Below are positions 31,788 through 39,235 of a stretch of DNA of 48,252 nucleotides, piece after piece. This stretch comes from Macromonas bipunctata (GTDB lineage Bacteria > Pseudomonadota > Gammaproteobacteria > Burkholderiales > Burkholderiaceae_C). The stretch is taken from assembly GCF_002837135.1 (NCBI RefSeq), contig NZ_NWBQ01000038.1, positions 1 to 48,252 of the forward strand, in the 5' to 3' direction. Position 1 is the stretch's first letter; every line of letters begins with the position of its first letter. The translations under genes were made by a program, and so were the position numbers. The notes below the pieces were generated by a model. That model was not told the DNA's origin. It ran no database searches and worked only from the letters and a program-made list of their open reading frames with translations.

Positions 31788-32875
31788 TGCGGCAGCTCCC
31801 GCACCAGCATGTTGGGGGTGAGCAGGTGGGTGCCCAGGGCCACCACCCGCGTCTGGGCTGGCAGCGCGGCCTGGATGCGCGCGCTGTCGCCGTTGAGGCC
31901 CAGCACCTGCACCGGCACCGGCACCACGTGGACTTGCTCGCCCTTGGCCTGCACCTGCCACACGCGCGGGCCTTGGCCACGTTCGTCGATGGCGCCCATC
32001 GGCACGCGCCAGGTGGTGGTGGATGGTGCGGTTGCCGTATTGGCAACAGTGGCAAAACGGGTGCGCAGCACGGCGCCCAGCACCAGCGCCGGGGCCTGGG
32101 CGGACACTTGCACGGTGTAGCGGGCGCGGCGGGTGCGGCTTTGCGCATCGACGGCGCCGGCGGTCTCGCGCAGTTGCAGCGGCCATTCGGTGGCACCATC
32201 CACCAGCACGGTGCCACGGGCGGGCGGGGTGGCGCCGTCGGGGAAGTGGACTTCGACCTCGCGCTCACCGGACTGGGCCAGCAGCGCCACCGGCTGCCCG
32301 GCGCCCACCACCTGGCCAGCCTCGCCGCTGACGTCCACCAGCACGCCCGCGTGCGGGGCGCTCAGGCGGCCATAGCCCAGCGCGTGCTGCGCCTGCACCA
32401 GGCGGGCGGCGGTGGCGTCGCGGCGGGTCTGGGCCTCGCGCCGGGCCAGTTGCGCGCGCTCCAGCGCCTGTGCGCTGACGAATTGCTGGCTGTGCAGCTG
32501 GCGCTGGCGCGCCAGTTCGGCGTCTGCCGTGGCCAAGGCGGCATCGGCTGCGGCCACATCGGCCTGGGCGGCCAGCACGCTTTGCTCCAGGTCGCGCTTG
32601 TCCAGCTCGAACAGGGGCTGGCCCGCTGGCACGCTCTGGCCCGCATCCGCCAGACGGCGCGCAATGCGCCCGCCCACCTGGAACGCCAGCGGCGACTCCA
32701 CCCGCGCCCGCACCGTGCCCGACAAGCCCAGTTCGGCGCTGGCCTGGTCGGTGCCCAGGCTGGCGGTGCGCACCCAGGGCGGCGGGGCTGCGGCGGCAGC
32801 GGGGGGCTCGGACGATGGCTGGCAGGCCGCCAGCAACAGGGTGGTGGTCAGGAGCAGCGGAAAGGGACGGTGCAT
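31784..32875 (-). CDS. RND periplasmic adaptor lipoprotein
   Basis: The 363-residue HlyD-like adaptor links the pump to an outer-membrane channel. It starts MHRPFPLLLTTTLLLAACQP, a lipoprotein signal with lipobox LAAC, followed by a Pro/Ala-rich linker. The barrel-lipoyl-hairpin plan is visible: SGTVRARVESPLAFQVGGRI, a coiled hairpin of about residues 90-165, then RLSAPHAGVLVDVSGEAGQVV. ATG at 32875 gives the intact signal peptide; a start 13 codons upstream would place it too deep. Coupled to the pump gene by a 4-bp overlap. Confidence 0.92.
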   Translation of the reverse strand: MHRPFPLLLTTTLLLAACQPSSEPPAAAAAPPPWVRTASLGTDQASAELGLSGTVRARVESPLAFQVGGRIARRLADAGQSVPAGQPLFELDKRDLEQSVLAAQADVAAADAALATADAELARQRQLHSQQFVSAQALERAQLARREAQTRRDATAARLVQAQHALGYGRLSAPHAGVLVDVSGEAGQVVGAGQPVALLAQSGEREVEVHFPDGATPPARGTVLVDGATEWPLQLRETAGAVDAQSRTRRARYTVQVSAQAPALVLGAVLRTRFATVANTATAPSTTTWRVPMGAIDERGQGPRVWQVQAKGEQVHVVPVPVQVLGLNGDSARIQAALPAQTRVVALGTHLLTPNMLVRELPQ

Positions 32876-32894
32876 GGTGGCAAACGGAAGGTTC

Positions 32895-32923
32895 AAAAAA
32901 AAAGCACGGGACAACCCGTGCTT
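32895..32923 (-). terminator. Intrinsic terminator after the HiPIP gene
   Basis: On the minus strand AAGCACGGG pairs perfectly with CCCGTGCTT around a 4-nt loop and is followed by a run of nine A/T-strand T residues (plus-strand A run 32895-32903). It separates the HiPIP gene from the efflux operon. Confidence 0.92.
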
Positions 32924-32953
32924 GTGCCTGCGGCAAGGCTGGGGGAAAGCGGC

Positions 32954-33286
32954 TTAGGCCTTCTTCACCCAGGCGTTGCACCAGCCCTTGGCCGACACCT
33001 GCTTGCCAGCAAACAGCGGGCAGCCGCCAGCAGCGTCACCGGCCTTGCCTTGGTACAGGCCGCAGTTGGCGCAGTTGCTGCCAGCCACGAACTTGGCTTG
33101 CTTGGTCTTGTCGACCTTGGTGGCGTCGGCCTTGTAACCCAGCGCGGTGGCTTGGGCGTCGGTTTCGGCCAGCATCGGTGCAGCGGCGTGGGCCGAACCC
33201 AGCGCAGCCAGCGCGCCGGTGGCGGCCACGGCTTGCAGCATGAACACGCGACGGCTGGACTTGGAGGTGTGGGTGGTGGAATTCAT
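32954..33286 (-). CDS. hip: High-potential iron-sulfur protein
   Basis: The 110-residue precursor has a twin-arginine-type signal (SKSSRRVFMLQAVAATGALA) and a mature domain with four cysteines at 72, 75, 89 and 103 in the HiPIP spacing (NCANC, GGCPLF, KGWCNAWV), which hold one [4Fe-4S] cluster. HiPIPs shuttle electrons in the periplasm, for example from bc1 complexes to oxidases or in photosynthetic and thiosulfate-oxidising bacteria. ATG at 33286 is preferred to a TTG three codons earlier. It is monocistronic, closed by a strong terminator. Confidence 0.95.
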   Translation of the reverse strand: MNSTTHTSKSSRRVFMLQAVAATGALAALGSAHAAAPMLAETDAQATALGYKADATKVDKTKQAKFVAGSNCANCGLYQGKAGDAAGGCPLFAGKQVSAKGWCNAWVKKA

Positions 33287-33420
33287 GATGGACAACCGAA
33301 CGGAAAAGCACCAGGAGATACTGGCGCGCGTATTATGTGACGGCCAGGTGTCGCTTGGCCAGCGCCAGGCAATACCTTAGTCAAAGCCTCGACTATTTGC
33401 AGGCCACCCACCGTCAATAT

Positions 33421-33432
33421 ACCCCCAGGGGT
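33421..33432. promoter_or_regulatory. CsoR/CstR-like palindrome before the DUF2946 gene
   Basis: ACCCC-CA-GGGGT is a perfect G/C-tract palindrome preceded by TAT, 18 bp before the ATG of the DUF2946 gene. CsoR-family repressors, which sense copper or persulfide, use operators of this G-tract type. No such regulator is in the window. Confidence 0.4.
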
Positions 33433-33449
33433 GCCTGGTTTGTCATAGA

Positions 33450-33860
33450 ATGGACGCCATGTCGAACAACCGCACACACCACCGATGGACAGCATGGTTT
33501 GCTGTGTGGTGCTTGTTGTGCGCGGCGCTGGTGCCTGGCCTCAACCGCGTGCTGCCGGATCTGGCGGGGGCGGCTCCCTTGCCAGCCTGGCTGGAGGTCT
33601 GCACCAGCTCAGGCATGGTGCGTGTGGTGGCCGATGCCGATGCGGGCGGCGATACCGTGCCGCACACCGCGGATTCGTGTGTGTGGTGCTGCCTGCACCA
33701 CGGTGACTTGGGCCTGACGCCCCCTGGCGTGCTGGATGTGGCGCTGGTGGATGTGTCGTCGGCGCGCTGGTTGAAGTCCATGTACCGCAACGCGGCGCTG
33801 GTGGCGGTGTGGCAACCGTCGCAATCACGCGCGCCGCCGCTGGGCACTGCGCTCTCCTGA
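33450..33860 (+). CDS. DUF2946 family protein
   Basis: The 136-residue (133 from the ATG at 33459) exported protein has a hydrophobic N-terminal segment (WTAWFAVWCLLCAALVPGLN), then LEVCTSSGMVRV and DSCVWCCLHHGDLGL. The Cys-Thr-Ser-Ser-Gly and Cys-x-x-Cys-Cys-x-His-His motifs are those of DUF2946, usually found with copper or TonB-dependent uptake genes, so a metal-binding role is likely but unproven. A G-tract palindrome lies in its promoter region. A terminator follows at 33975. Confidence 0.75.
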   Translation: MDAMSNNRTHHRWTAWFAVWCLLCAALVPGLNRVLPDLAGAAPLPAWLEVCTSSGMVRVVADADAGGDTVPHTADSCVWCCLHHGDLGLTPPGVLDVALVDVSSARWLKSMYRNAALVAVWQPSQSRAPPLGTALS

Positions 33861-33974
33861 TTTACTGGCTATTTCTTTAGCTTTCCTTGGCCACACCCCG
33901 TACGCTGGTGCGTGTGGTTCGGAACATTCTCCAAAGTTCTGCGGCAAACGCTCCTCGTTTCCTTGCCGCCTCTG

Positions 33975-34001
33975 CCAGCCCCTTGCTGGGGCTGGATTTT
34001 T
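33975..34001 (+). terminator. Intrinsic terminator 34 bp before cydP
   Basis: CCAGCCCC (33975-33982) pairs perfectly with GGGGCTGG (33988-33995) around a 5-nt loop, followed by A and five T. It could end the DUF2946 transcript. So little room remains before cydP that a promoter further upstream would have to read through it, which would make it an attenuator. Confidence 0.8.
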
Positions 34002-34034
34002 CCTCAGTTTCTTCTGTGTTGGGATGGCCACGCC

Positions 34035-34241
34035 ATGCACCACCATCACCGCGTCCTGGTACGCAAGCTCGCCTTGGCCGTTGTGGTCAAGCTGTGCGTG
34101 ATCACCGCCCTGTGGTGGGCGTTCTTCAGCCAGCACCGGGTGGCGGTGGACCATGAACGTGCAGCGGCGCACCTCATCAGCGGCCAAGCTGCTTCTGGCA
34201 CCACCCCGGCCAGCACGCCTTCAAAGGAGGCAACCCCATGA
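34035..34241 (+). CDS. cydP: Cytochrome bd oxidase small subunit CydP
   Basis: The 68-residue protein starts MHHHHRVLVRKLALAVVVKL, has a single membrane helix (about residues 10-30, LAVVVKLCVITALWWAFF) and ends its conserved part with FSQHRVAVDHERAAAHL. This is the pattern of the putative oxidase small subunit CydP encoded directly before cydA in betaproteobacteria. GGGATGG precedes the ATG and its stop overlaps the cydA start (ATGA). A Thr/Pro/Ser-rich tail follows. Confidence 0.82.
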   Translation: MHHHHRVLVRKLALAVVVKLCVITALWWAFFSQHRVAVDHERAAAHLISGQAASGTTPASTPSKEATP

Positions 34242-35806
34242 TTTCCGATCAATTGGTGGATCTCTCGCGGCTGCAGTTTGCCGCCACGGCCATGTACCAC
34301 TTCCTGTTTGTGCCTTTGACGATAGGCATGGTCTGGCTGCTGGTGATCATGGAAAGTGTGTACGTGATGACAGGCAACATCATCTGGAAGGACATGACGC
34401 GCTTCTGGGGCAAGTTGTTTGGCATCAACTTTGCGCTGGGCGTGACGACCGGCATCACGCTGGAATTCCAGTTCGGCACCAACTGGGCCTACTACTCGCA
34501 CTATGTGGGCGATGTGTTTGGTGCGCCGCTGGCCATTGAAGGCTTGATGGCCTTCTTTCTGGAGTCCACCTTCATCGGCCTGTTTTTCTTTGGCTGGGAT
34601 CGCTTGTCCAAGCCGCAGCACTTGCTGGTGACGACGCTGATGGCGGTGGGCACCAATTTGAGCGCGCTGTGGATTTTGATCGCCAACGGCTGGATGCAAA
34701 ACCCGGTCGGGGCGGAGTTCAGCTTCCACACCATGCGCATGGAGATGGTGGACTTCTGGGCCGTGGTGTTCAACCCGGACGCGCAGGCCAAGTTTGTCCA
34801 CACCGTATCGGCCGGTTACGTGACCGGGGCCATGTTTGTGCTGTCGATCTCGAGCTGGTACCTGCTCAAGGGCCGCAATGTGGAATTTGCCAAACGCAGC
34901 TTCCGTGTGGCCTCGGCGTTCGGCCTGGCCTCGGTGCTGAGTGTGATCGTACTGGGCGACGAGTCGGGCTACGTGGTGGGCGAAGCACAGCAAACCAAGA
35001 TGGCCGCGATTGAGGCGATGTGGGAAACCGAACCGGCCCCGGCAGGCTTCAACGTGATCGCCTGGCCCAACGAGGAGAAGCAGGCCAACGACTGGGCCGT
35101 GCACATTCCGTGGGTGATGGGCATCATCGGTACCCGTTCGCTGGACAAGGAGATTCCAGGCATCCGCGAGATCAAGGCCAAGAACCGCGAGCGCATTGTC
35201 AGCGGCATCGAGGCGGTCGTGGCGCTGGAAGCGTTGCGCAAGAACCGCCAGGACGCGGCCGCGCTGGCGGTGTTCCAGCGTCACCAAGCCGATCTGGGGT
35301 TTGGCCTGTTGCTCAAGAAGTACGTGGTGGACGTGCGCCAGGCCACGCCCGAGATGGTCCAGAAGGCGGTGGACAGCACGGTGCCGCGCGTGGCCCCCAT
35401 GTTTTGGGCTTTCCGCCTGATGGTGGGGCTGGGCTTTGCCATGTTGCTGCTGTTTGCGCTGGCGTTTGCCAGCACCTTCAAGCCCAACGGCATGACGCAG
35501 CGGCCCTGGCTGCTGAAATGGGCGCTGTGGATGCTGCCCGCCCCGTGGATTGCGTGTGAGGTGGGCTGGTTTGTCGCCGAGTATGGCCGCCAACCCTGGA
35601 CGATCTACGGTGTGCTGCCCACACACTTGAGTGTCTCGACCTTGAGCGTGGAGAGCCTGTACGGCTCGTTGGCCGGATTTGTGGGCTTTTACACCGTGCT
35701 GCTGATCGTCGAGATGTACCTGATGGTCAAGTTTGCGCGCCAAGGGCCGGGCAGCCTGGGCACGGGCCGCTACGACCGCGACGTACACCACGTTGCCCAC
35801 GCTTGA
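34238..35806 (+). CDS. cydA: Cytochrome bd ubiquinol oxidase subunit I
   Basis: The 522-residue membrane protein carries the quinol site and all three haems of the bd oxidase, which reduces oxygen to water at low oxygen tension. His21 in TAMYHFLFVPLTIGM corresponds to the haem ligand His19 of E. coli; HTVSAGYVTGAMFVLSISSW holds the second ligand, and the Q-loop region contains VIAWPNEEKQANDWAVHIPW. YGRQPWTIYGVLPT is the GRQPW motif. Length equals the E. coli enzyme with a long Q-loop. Translationally coupled to cydP and followed by cydB. Confidence 0.98.
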   Translation: MISDQLVDLSRLQFAATAMYHFLFVPLTIGMVWLLVIMESVYVMTGNIIWKDMTRFWGKLFGINFALGVTTGITLEFQFGTNWAYYSHYVGDVFGAPLAIEGLMAFFLESTFIGLFFFGWDRLSKPQHLLVTTLMAVGTNLSALWILIANGWMQNPVGAEFSFHTMRMEMVDFWAVVFNPDAQAKFVHTVSAGYVTGAMFVLSISSWYLLKGRNVEFAKRSFRVASAFGLASVLSVIVLGDESGYVVGEAQQTKMAAIEAMWETEPAPAGFNVIAWPNEEKQANDWAVHIPWVMGIIGTRSLDKEIPGIREIKAKNRERIVSGIEAVVALEALRKNRQDAAALAVFQRHQADLGFGLLLKKYVVDVRQATPEMVQKAVDSTVPRVAPMFWAFRLMVGLGFAMLLLFALAFASTFKPNGMTQRPWLLKWALWMLPAPWIACEVGWFVAEYGRQPWTIYGVLPTHLSVSTLSVESLYGSLAGFVGFYTVLLIVEMYLMVKFARQGPGSLGTGRYDRDVHHVAHA

Positions 35807-35825
35807 GACCGGGAGAAACAACATC

Positions 35826-36968
35826 ATGATCGACTACGAAACCCTCAAGATTGTTTGGTGGCTGCTGGTGGGCGTGCTGCTGGTGGGCTTTGCCATCATG
35901 GACGGTCACGACATGGGTGTGGGCACGCTGCTGCCGTTTGTGGGCCGCAGCGACACCGAACGCCGTGTTGTGATCAACACCGTGGGGCCACATTGGGACG
36001 GCAACCAAGTCTGGTTCATCACCGGCGGCGGGGCCATCTTTGCGGCTTGGCCGCTGGTGTACGCCACCGCGTTCAGCGGTTTTTACTGGGCCATGCTGGC
36101 GGTGCTGTGGGCGCTGTTCTTTCGCCCGGTGGGGTTTGATTACCGCAGCAAGATCCACAACGCCACCTGGCGCAGCACGTGGGACTGGGGCCTGTTCATT
36201 GGCGGGTTTGTGCCACCGGTGATTTTTGGCGTGGCGTTTGGCAACCTGTTGCAGGGGGTGCCGTTCCACTTTGACGACAACCTGGTCTCGCACTACACCG
36301 GCAGTTTCTGGCAGTTGCTCAACCCGTTTGGCCTGCTGGCCGGGGTGGTGTCCAGCGCCATGATCACGCTGCAAGGCGGCACCTACCTGGCCCACCGCAC
36401 CGAGGGCGTGGTGCAGGCGCGCACGGTGCGGGCCACGGTGGGCGCGGCGCTGGTGATGGTCGCATCGTTTGTGGCCGCCGGGCTGTGGTTGCGCTGGGGT
36501 GGCATTGAAGGTTTTGCCATCACGTCGGTGGTGGACCGTGCCGCTTTGCCCGATCCGCTGACCAAGACGGTGGTGCGCAGCGCCGATGGCTGGTGGCGCA
36601 ATTACCAGGCCGCACCGGCGTTGTGGTTGTTGCCCGCGCTGGGGGTGGTCGGGGCGCTGCTGGCGGCGGTGCTGGTGCAGGCGCGCCGCACGTTGTGCGC
36701 GTTCATCAGCTCGTCGCTGGCGGTGGTGGGGGTTATTGGCACCGCCGGGGCGGCCATGTTCCCGTTCGTGATGCCGTCCTCCACCATGCCCAACGCCTCG
36801 CTGACGGTGTGGGACAGTGTTTCAAGCCACCTGACCTTGGGCATCATGCTGGGGGCCACGGTGATTTTCATGCCTCTGATCGTGATGTACACCAGCTGGG
36901 CCTACCGCGTGATGCGCGGCAAGGTCACGGAGGCGCACATCCACGCCAACGAGCACAGCGCGTACTGA
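35826..36968 (+). CDS. cydB: Cytochrome bd ubiquinol oxidase subunit II
   Basis: The 380-residue subunit begins MIDYETLKIVWWLLVGVLLV and contains the family stretch FAIMDGHDMGVGTLLPFVG, with the conserved His and Asp of the proton or oxygen pathway, then TVGPHWDGNQVWFITGGGA. It has about eight or nine membrane helices. GGGAGAAAC lies ahead of the ATG at 35826, 19 bp after cydA. An in-frame extension overlapping cydA is rejected. Confidence 0.98.
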   Translation: MIDYETLKIVWWLLVGVLLVGFAIMDGHDMGVGTLLPFVGRSDTERRVVINTVGPHWDGNQVWFITGGGAIFAAWPLVYATAFSGFYWAMLAVLWALFFRPVGFDYRSKIHNATWRSTWDWGLFIGGFVPPVIFGVAFGNLLQGVPFHFDDNLVSHYTGSFWQLLNPFGLLAGVVSSAMITLQGGTYLAHRTEGVVQARTVRATVGAALVMVASFVAAGLWLRWGGIEGFAITSVVDRAALPDPLTKTVVRSADGWWRNYQAAPALWLLPALGVVGALLAAVLVQARRTLCAFISSSLAVVGVIGTAGAAMFPFVMPSSTMPNASLTVWDSVSSHLTLGIMLGATVIFMPLIVMYTSWAYRVMRGKVTEAHIHANEHSAY

Positions 36969-36992
36969 ACGCAACAACCAAAGGAAACAACG

Positions 36993-37157
36993 ATGTGGTA
37001 TTTCGCTTGGGTACTGGGGGTGGGTTTTGCGGTGTTGCTGGCCATCATCAACGCCATGTGGGGGGAAAACGAGGACGCGCGCGCGCTGGCAGCAGCGCAC
37101 GACGGCCCGCCAGACCGTGGTGTAGGGGCAGACCATGACCGACCTGCCCCGCACTGA
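36993..37157 (+). CDS. cydX: Cytochrome bd small subunit CydX
   Basis: The 54-residue protein starts MWYFAWVLGVGFAVLLAIIN and continues AMWGENED, the YbgT/CydX signature: one membrane helix that stabilises haems in CydAB. AAAGGAAA precedes the ATG, 24 bp after cydB. E. coli CydX has 37 residues; the extra 20 residues here overlap the next gene by 23 bp and are probably unimportant. Confidence 0.9.
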   Translation: MWYFAWVLGVGFAVLLAIINAMWGENEDARALAAAHDGPPDRGVGADHDRPAPH

Positions 37158-37428
37158 CACCGAGCCACCCATGCCGGGGATGCACCTGCCCGCCTTGTTG
37201 GTGGCGCTGGGGCTGATGGTGCTGGGCTCGGTAGCCCCTGTCTACCTGGCCGATGCACAGGGCAAGGCCCACCACGGGCTGGCCCTGCTGTATTTTTGGT
37301 CTATGAGTGCAGGCTTTATACGCGGTGTGGGGTTTGTGCCGTGCTGGAGGGGATGGCGCTGGCTGTTTGGCGGCTGGGCCTGCGCCTTGAGTCTGGGAGC
37401 CGCGCTGTCCTGGCGCTGGCTGTGGTGA
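37135..37428 (+). CDS. ybgE: YbgE family protein of the cyd operon
   Basis: The 97-residue protein has two or three membrane helices. VYLADAQGKAHHGLALLYFW, SMSAGFIRGVGFVPCWRGW and RWLFGGWACALSLGAAL match cyd-operon YbgE-type proteins, whose role in bd-oxidase assembly is not settled. The start lies within the 3' end of cydX, showing coupling. An RBS-like GGGGCAG precedes the ATG. Confidence 0.82.
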   Translation: MTDLPRTDTEPPMPGMHLPALLVALGLMVLGSVAPVYLADAQGKAHHGLALLYFWSMSAGFIRGVGFVPCWRGWRWLFGGWACALSLGAALSWRWLW

Positions 37429-37464
37429 ACCGGCCCCGATGGGGGCCACATGAAGGAGATGGAC

Positions 37465-38091
37465 ATGACAACTGCAACATTGAGGCATGATGTTCCCGCC
37501 AATGCTGGCAACGACCCGCAACGCCGCCAGTGGTTGCAAGGCACGGCTGCGCTGGGCGTGGCCGCTGCCGCTGGTGTGGCGCTGCCACTCGTATCAAGCC
37601 TGGCCCCCAGCGAACGCGCCAAGGCCATGGGCGCAGCGGTCGAGGTGGACACCAGCGCACTGGTGCCAGGCGTGACCAAGGTGGTGGAATGGCGCGGCAA
37701 GCCGGTGTGGCTGCTCAAGCGCACCCCCGAACAGCTGGCCGATCTGGAAAAGATCAACGGCTTGGCCGACCCCGCCTCTGCCAAGAGCGTGCAGCCCGAG
37801 TACGCGCGCAACACGCACCGCTCCATCAAGCCTGAGGTGCTGGTGGCGGTGGGCATCTGCACCCACTTGGGTTGCTCACCCAGCCACGTGGCCAAGGGCA
37901 GCAACAACCCCAGTGTGCCCGCCGACTGGCCGGGCGGGTTTTTCTGCCCCTGCCACGGCTCCACGTTCGACTTGGCCGGACGTGTGTTCGTCAACAAACC
38001 CGCGCCCACCAACCTCGACATTCCGCCACACATGTACACCGGCGACACCACGCTGGTCATTGGCGAGGACGCCAACGGCATCCCCGCTTGA
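37465..38091 (+). CDS. petA: Rieske iron-sulfur protein (PetA type) without bc1 partners
   Basis: The 208-residue protein has a twin-arginine membrane anchor (PQRRQWLQGTAALGVAAAAG) and a Rieske domain with CTHLGC (Cys132, His134, Cys137) and CPCHGS (Cys161, Cys163, His164), the [2Fe-2S] ligands plus disulfide. Sequence around GRVFVNKPAPTNLDIPPHMY is that of genuine bc1 Rieske subunits. AAGGAG lies 6 nt before ATG 37465. Cytochrome b and c1 genes do not follow; instead it sits 37 bp after ybgE in the bd-oxidase operon, which is unusual and suggests a second copy with a different partner. Confidence 0.9.
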   Translation: MTTATLRHDVPANAGNDPQRRQWLQGTAALGVAAAAGVALPLVSSLAPSERAKAMGAAVEVDTSALVPGVTKVVEWRGKPVWLLKRTPEQLADLEKINGLADPASAKSVQPEYARNTHRSIKPEVLVAVGICTHLGCSPSHVAKGSNNPSVPADWPGGFFCPCHGSTFDLAGRVFVNKPAPTNLDIPPHMYTGDTTLVIGEDANGIPA

Positions 38092-38120
38092 CCCGGGCCA
38101 CACCACGGAGACCCCACACC

Positions 38121-38597
38121 ATGAAGAAACTTTTGTGCCTGATGGGCTTGGCGCTGTCGCTGGCCCTGCCCGCCGCCGCCAGCCCGGTGGCGGTGGGCCA
38201 GCCCCTGCCGACCTTGACACTGCAAGACCAGCACGGTCAGGACTGGCGCATCCAACCCGACACGCGGCTGGTGTTGCTGGCCGCAGGGCGCACCGCCTCC
38301 AACACCGTGCTGACGGTACTGGGGAGCCAGCCCAAGGGTTTTCTGGCCAGCCAGCGCGCGGTGTACCTGGCCGACATGAGCCGCATGCCAGGCTTCATCA
38401 CCCGCACCTTTGCGCTGCCGGCCCTGCGCGAGCAGCCATTTGTGGTGGGCGTGTCGACGCAGGACAACGCCCTGAGCGGCTGGCCCACCCAGCCCGACAG
38501 CGTGACGCTGCTGGAGCTGGAGCAACAGGTGGTGCGCGCCGTACGCTACGCCAAGACCGAAGCCGAACTGCGCGCGGCGCTGGGCCTGGCGCGCTGA
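38121..38597 (+). CDS. Exported thioredoxin-fold protein lacking cysteines
   Basis: The 158-residue precursor has a signal peptide (MKKLLCLMGLALSLALPAAA) and a mature region starting SPVAVGQPLPTLTLQDQHG, which resembles the first strands of TlpA-type thioredoxins. Where the CxxC would be, it reads LLAAGRTASNTVL, so it cannot do thiol-disulfide exchange. FVVGVSTQDN and LEQQVVRAVRYAKTEAEL complete a plausible fold. It is located between the Rieske and rhodanese genes; a carrier or chaperone role is only a guess. Confidence 0.65.
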   Translation: MKKLLCLMGLALSLALPAAASPVAVGQPLPTLTLQDQHGQDWRIQPDTRLVLLAAGRTASNTVLTVLGSQPKGFLASQRAVYLADMSRMPGFITRTFALPALREQPFVVGVSTQDNALSGWPTQPDSVTLLELEQQVVRAVRYAKTEAELRAALGLAR

Positions 38598-38622
38598 TTC
38601 CAAAAACTGAAAGGATGAAAAA

Positions 38623-39186
38623 ATGAGCCTCAAGCAACTCAAGCCCTGGGCACTGGCCATCGGTTTGGCCACCGCCGCCGCTGCGGGCTGGGCGGTGGAG
38701 ATGCCCATCTCCGCCACCGACACCCTGGCCAAGGTGCAGCAGCCCAACAGCCAGGTGCTGTTCGTGGACGTGCGCGATCCGGTGGAAATCATGCTGATCG
38801 GTGGCACCGACGTGGCGCACGTCAACGTGCCATTCCTGCTCATCAACCGCCAGCAGTGGGACGACAAGCGTGGCATTTTTGCGCTGGAGCCCAATCCGGA
38901 CTTTGTGGCGCAGCTGGAGCGCGAGCTGGCCAGGCGCGGCCTGGGCAAGGACGCCGAGATCATCACCCTGTGCCGTTCTGGCAACGACCGGGGTGAACCC
39001 AGCGCAGCCTTCCTGCGCGCCAACGGTTTTGCGAATGCGCGCTACGTGATCCACGGCTTCCAGGGCGACGCGCGCAAGGACGGGCCGCAAAAAGGCATGC
39101 GCACCCTCAACGGCTGGCAAAACAGTGGCCTGCCCTGGAGCAGCAAGCTCAACCCCGACAAGGTGTTCCGCGTCGACCGCCGCTGA
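38623..39186 (+). CDS. Periplasmic rhodanese-like sulfurtransferase
   Basis: The 187-residue protein has an N-terminal signal or anchor (LKPWALAIGLATAAAAGWAV) and one rhodanese domain: VLFVDVRDPVEIMLIG and the active-site loop LCRSGNDRGEPSAAF with Cys117. The loop Cys-Arg-Ser-Gly is close to the classical CRxGx[R/T]. A long insertion after HVNVPFLLIN and a C-terminal WQNSGLPWSSKLNP stretch occur in exported versions. It ends the operon, followed by a terminator. A role in handling periplasmic sulfane sulfur near the bd oxidase, which resists sulfide, is an inference. Confidence 0.88.
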   Translation: MSLKQLKPWALAIGLATAAAAGWAVEMPISATDTLAKVQQPNSQVLFVDVRDPVEIMLIGGTDVAHVNVPFLLINRQQWDDKRGIFALEPNPDFVAQLERELARRGLGKDAEIITLCRSGNDRGEPSAAFLRANGFANARYVIHGFQGDARKDGPQKGMRTLNGWQNSGLPWSSKLNPDKVFRVDRR

Positions 39187-39206
39187 CCTCTGCGCAAGGC
39201 ATGGAA

Positions 39207-39235
39207 AAGGCCGGCATTGACCGGCTCTTTTTTTA
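39207..39235 (+). terminator. Intrinsic terminator after the rhodanese gene
   Basis: GCCGG (39210-39214) pairs with CCGGC (39221-39225) around CATTGA, flanked by A before and followed by TC and seven T. It lies 21 bp after the rhodanese stop and ends at the stop of the convergent transporter. Confidence 0.85.

Noticed and set aside
28701-32120. Very long open frame (over 1100 codons) on the plus strand
   Set aside because: It is antisense to the RND pump and adaptor, has shadow-like His/Arg/Gln-rich composition and no recognisable domain; high GC keeps such frames open.
33825-34187. Minus-strand open frame opposite cydP
   Set aside because: It overlaps the terminator and the well-matched CydP gene and has shadow composition.
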